Origin: Cycas panzhihuaensis
Lineage: Eukaryota; Cycadophyta
Direction: 5' to 3'
NCBI GenBank assembly: GCA_023213395.1
Contig: CM041465.1
Location: 217,751,741 to 217,815,740 of the forward strand
DNA: 64,000 nucleotides
Shown: in pieces, positions 62,532 through 64,000 of the stretch
How the letters are laid out: each line of letters starts with the position of its first letter
Position numbering within the stretch: the first letter of the stretch is position 1
Position numbers and translations under genes: made by a program
The notes under the pieces: model-generated
What the model was told of the DNA's origin: nothing
The model's database searches: none
What the model saw: the letters and a program-made list of their open reading frames with translations, nothing else

Positions 62532-64000
62532 TAGGTTGAGCAAAGTTTATTTGGTGAAACGTTGATTTCATTAATATCAGTGGCTTCATCAAGTTGTTTG
62601 CCAATTTGTTATTGATACAATTGTGCCTATCACGTGGCTCTGATCGATGGTTCATGGTTGTGTAGAGGTTAAAACATTGATTGTTATTAATCCCAACCCT
62701 TTTACCTATTGCTCATGAAGAATCTATAATTATATATTTGCATTTATGTATACATTATTCCTGCATTTACATCATAGTTGTTGCACCCAAAGAAATTGTT
62801 AGATTTATGCATCCTTATGTATGGGTATGGAAATTTGATCCTTATATATATTTGAGAGATCTTATACCTATTGTGGCCCTTTCATGTGGTTCACTATAGC
62901 CTTATTTGTAAAAATCATACCTCTGTGTATCCACACTTATGTCTCTCAAACTATGGAGTGCGATTTGTATTGAGGGCTCTATCGCTATGCTTGCCACTGC
63001 ATGATTTCACTCTGTCATTATTCCTTATCACTTGTTTGTGGCTTATTTATGAGATATGCACCAAGAGTGTGGAGTTACCAGGTGATACAACTGTTGCTAC
63101 TTATTGTAAAATTATAGAAGGTATAGATTCAACTATCAATTACATGGAGAGATTCCTAGATTACAGATGTGGGAATGATATCATGAAGTTACACAGCTGT
63201 CATTTCTTGCAATCGTTTTCTTTTGCTTATGTCACCATGATGATATAAATGTCACCACAGAAGATGAATGTAGATTATGCTTAGAGAAGATTCTAGATAG
63301 TGGTGGGAGAGATGCCTTTATGATAGGGGAAGAGATGCATGGAGTTACCTAGATCATAGTGTCAATGCAATGATTGAAGACTGTATGTGCATGGAGAGAA
63401 ATGAGTCAACTGGGCTTCTTCCTTTTTTATTGGGGTCTTTGCAGTCTTCGTTATGGCTGTGATTATTATAGAAAATCATGTTTGTTTCTAGGTATGAAAT
63501 TATAGCTACCGTTGTTTTCTATTTTCTTCTATTTCCTATAGCATCGAATATTTAGAGAAGGGTATCACAAGATGAAGCCAAGAGAAAATGAGATAAGAGA
63601 AGAGTTTACCATTCCATAATGAAAGAGATAGTGGTACATGTGGCTATTGTATATTCATTACCTATTATCATTATAAGTTGCATGCCCTTATTTTATTAAT
63701 TTATTTGATTTATTAAAGCCTTTTAAGGTCACCTAAACATAGTGTATTAAGTCATATTGACTTAATATAGAGATATTTCCTTAATATAAGCTGAGATTAT
63801 TATGGTGGTTATATAATCTGTTGTTGATATATGATGAGGCAAGTATGGTCTTTATAAGAGGCATGCATAAGATGATTTAATGGAAAAGTGGGTTAGGTGA
63901 TATTTAATGACTTTGAGATGATTGTTCTTTTGTAATCTGTTGATGGTGATGTGGTAATGATATGCCTCATGGCTTACATTTGCATGAGAAGGTATGTTGG

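Larger units (their letters stand above)
62179..64000 (+). mobile_element. LTR retrotransposon H, 5' part
   Basis: A 338-bp LTR (62179-62516) followed by a PBS and at least 1.48 kb of internal DNA running off the window. LTR ends are the inverted pair TGTTGG/CCAACA. The internal part has no recognisable gag or pol; the longest plus-strand frame (62871-63248, 125 codons) shows no motif. H may be a non-autonomous element or simply have a long leader. Confidence 0.7.

Noticed and set aside
62871-63248. A 125-codon frame in element H as a host gene
   Set aside because: No start context, domain or neighbouring exon; it lies downstream of an LTR and PBS, so element leader is the simpler reading.

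Overview
This window looks like repeat-dense intergenic DNA from a large plant nuclear genome. I found no intact host gene. Almost all 64 kb can be assigned to LTR retrotransposons, mostly decayed Ty1/Copia elements nested inside one another. Supporting evidence is plant-type gag-pol proteins full of stop codons, TG...CA long terminal repeats, initiator-tRNA-Met-type primer binding sites (TGGTATCAGAGCC-like), polypurine tracts, and 5-bp target-site duplications found by comparing both ends. The species cannot be named from the sequence.

Layout. 1-5473: GC-rich, rearranged Ty3/Gypsy (Tat-like) remnant. 5474-23056: copy 1 of a large duplicated block made of Copia-A1 (minus, 3' LTR truncated) inside Copia-B1 (minus), a 352-bp spacer, the 3' end of Copia-F1 (minus), then Copia-D1 (plus, cut off in its gag). 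23057-26226: mixed debris, including an RNase H/3' LTR remnant of Copia-G (plus). 26227-43015: full-span Copia-B2 (TSD TGAAG) containing Copia-A2 (27244-32552) and the structurally complete plus-strand Copia-C (36989-42315, TSD GATAG). 43373-61710: Copia-F2, whose integrase is split by Copia-D2 (45849-57283, TSD AGGAT), which is itself split by Copia-E (46477-52029, TSD GTGTA). 62179 to the end: 5' LTR, PBS and internal region of another element (H).

Copy 1 (5474-23056) and copy 2 (27755-56246) are the same nested block, duplicated after A had entered B and D had entered F. They differ by about 3-4% in stretches I aligned by eye. Copy 2 additionally carries C and E.

The most interesting biology is the D/E family: non-autonomous Copia-related elements lacking recognisable pol. 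Each has a long leader, a variable cargo zone and a short gag-derived protein with an unusual conserved tail. D carries an antisense fragment of a LETM1-type mitochondrial inner-membrane protein gene. E carries, in the equivalent leader zone and also antisense, a fragment resembling the C-terminus of the RNA polymerase I largest subunit. E also has four 40-bp units, each containing a primer binding site, built into both of its LTRs.
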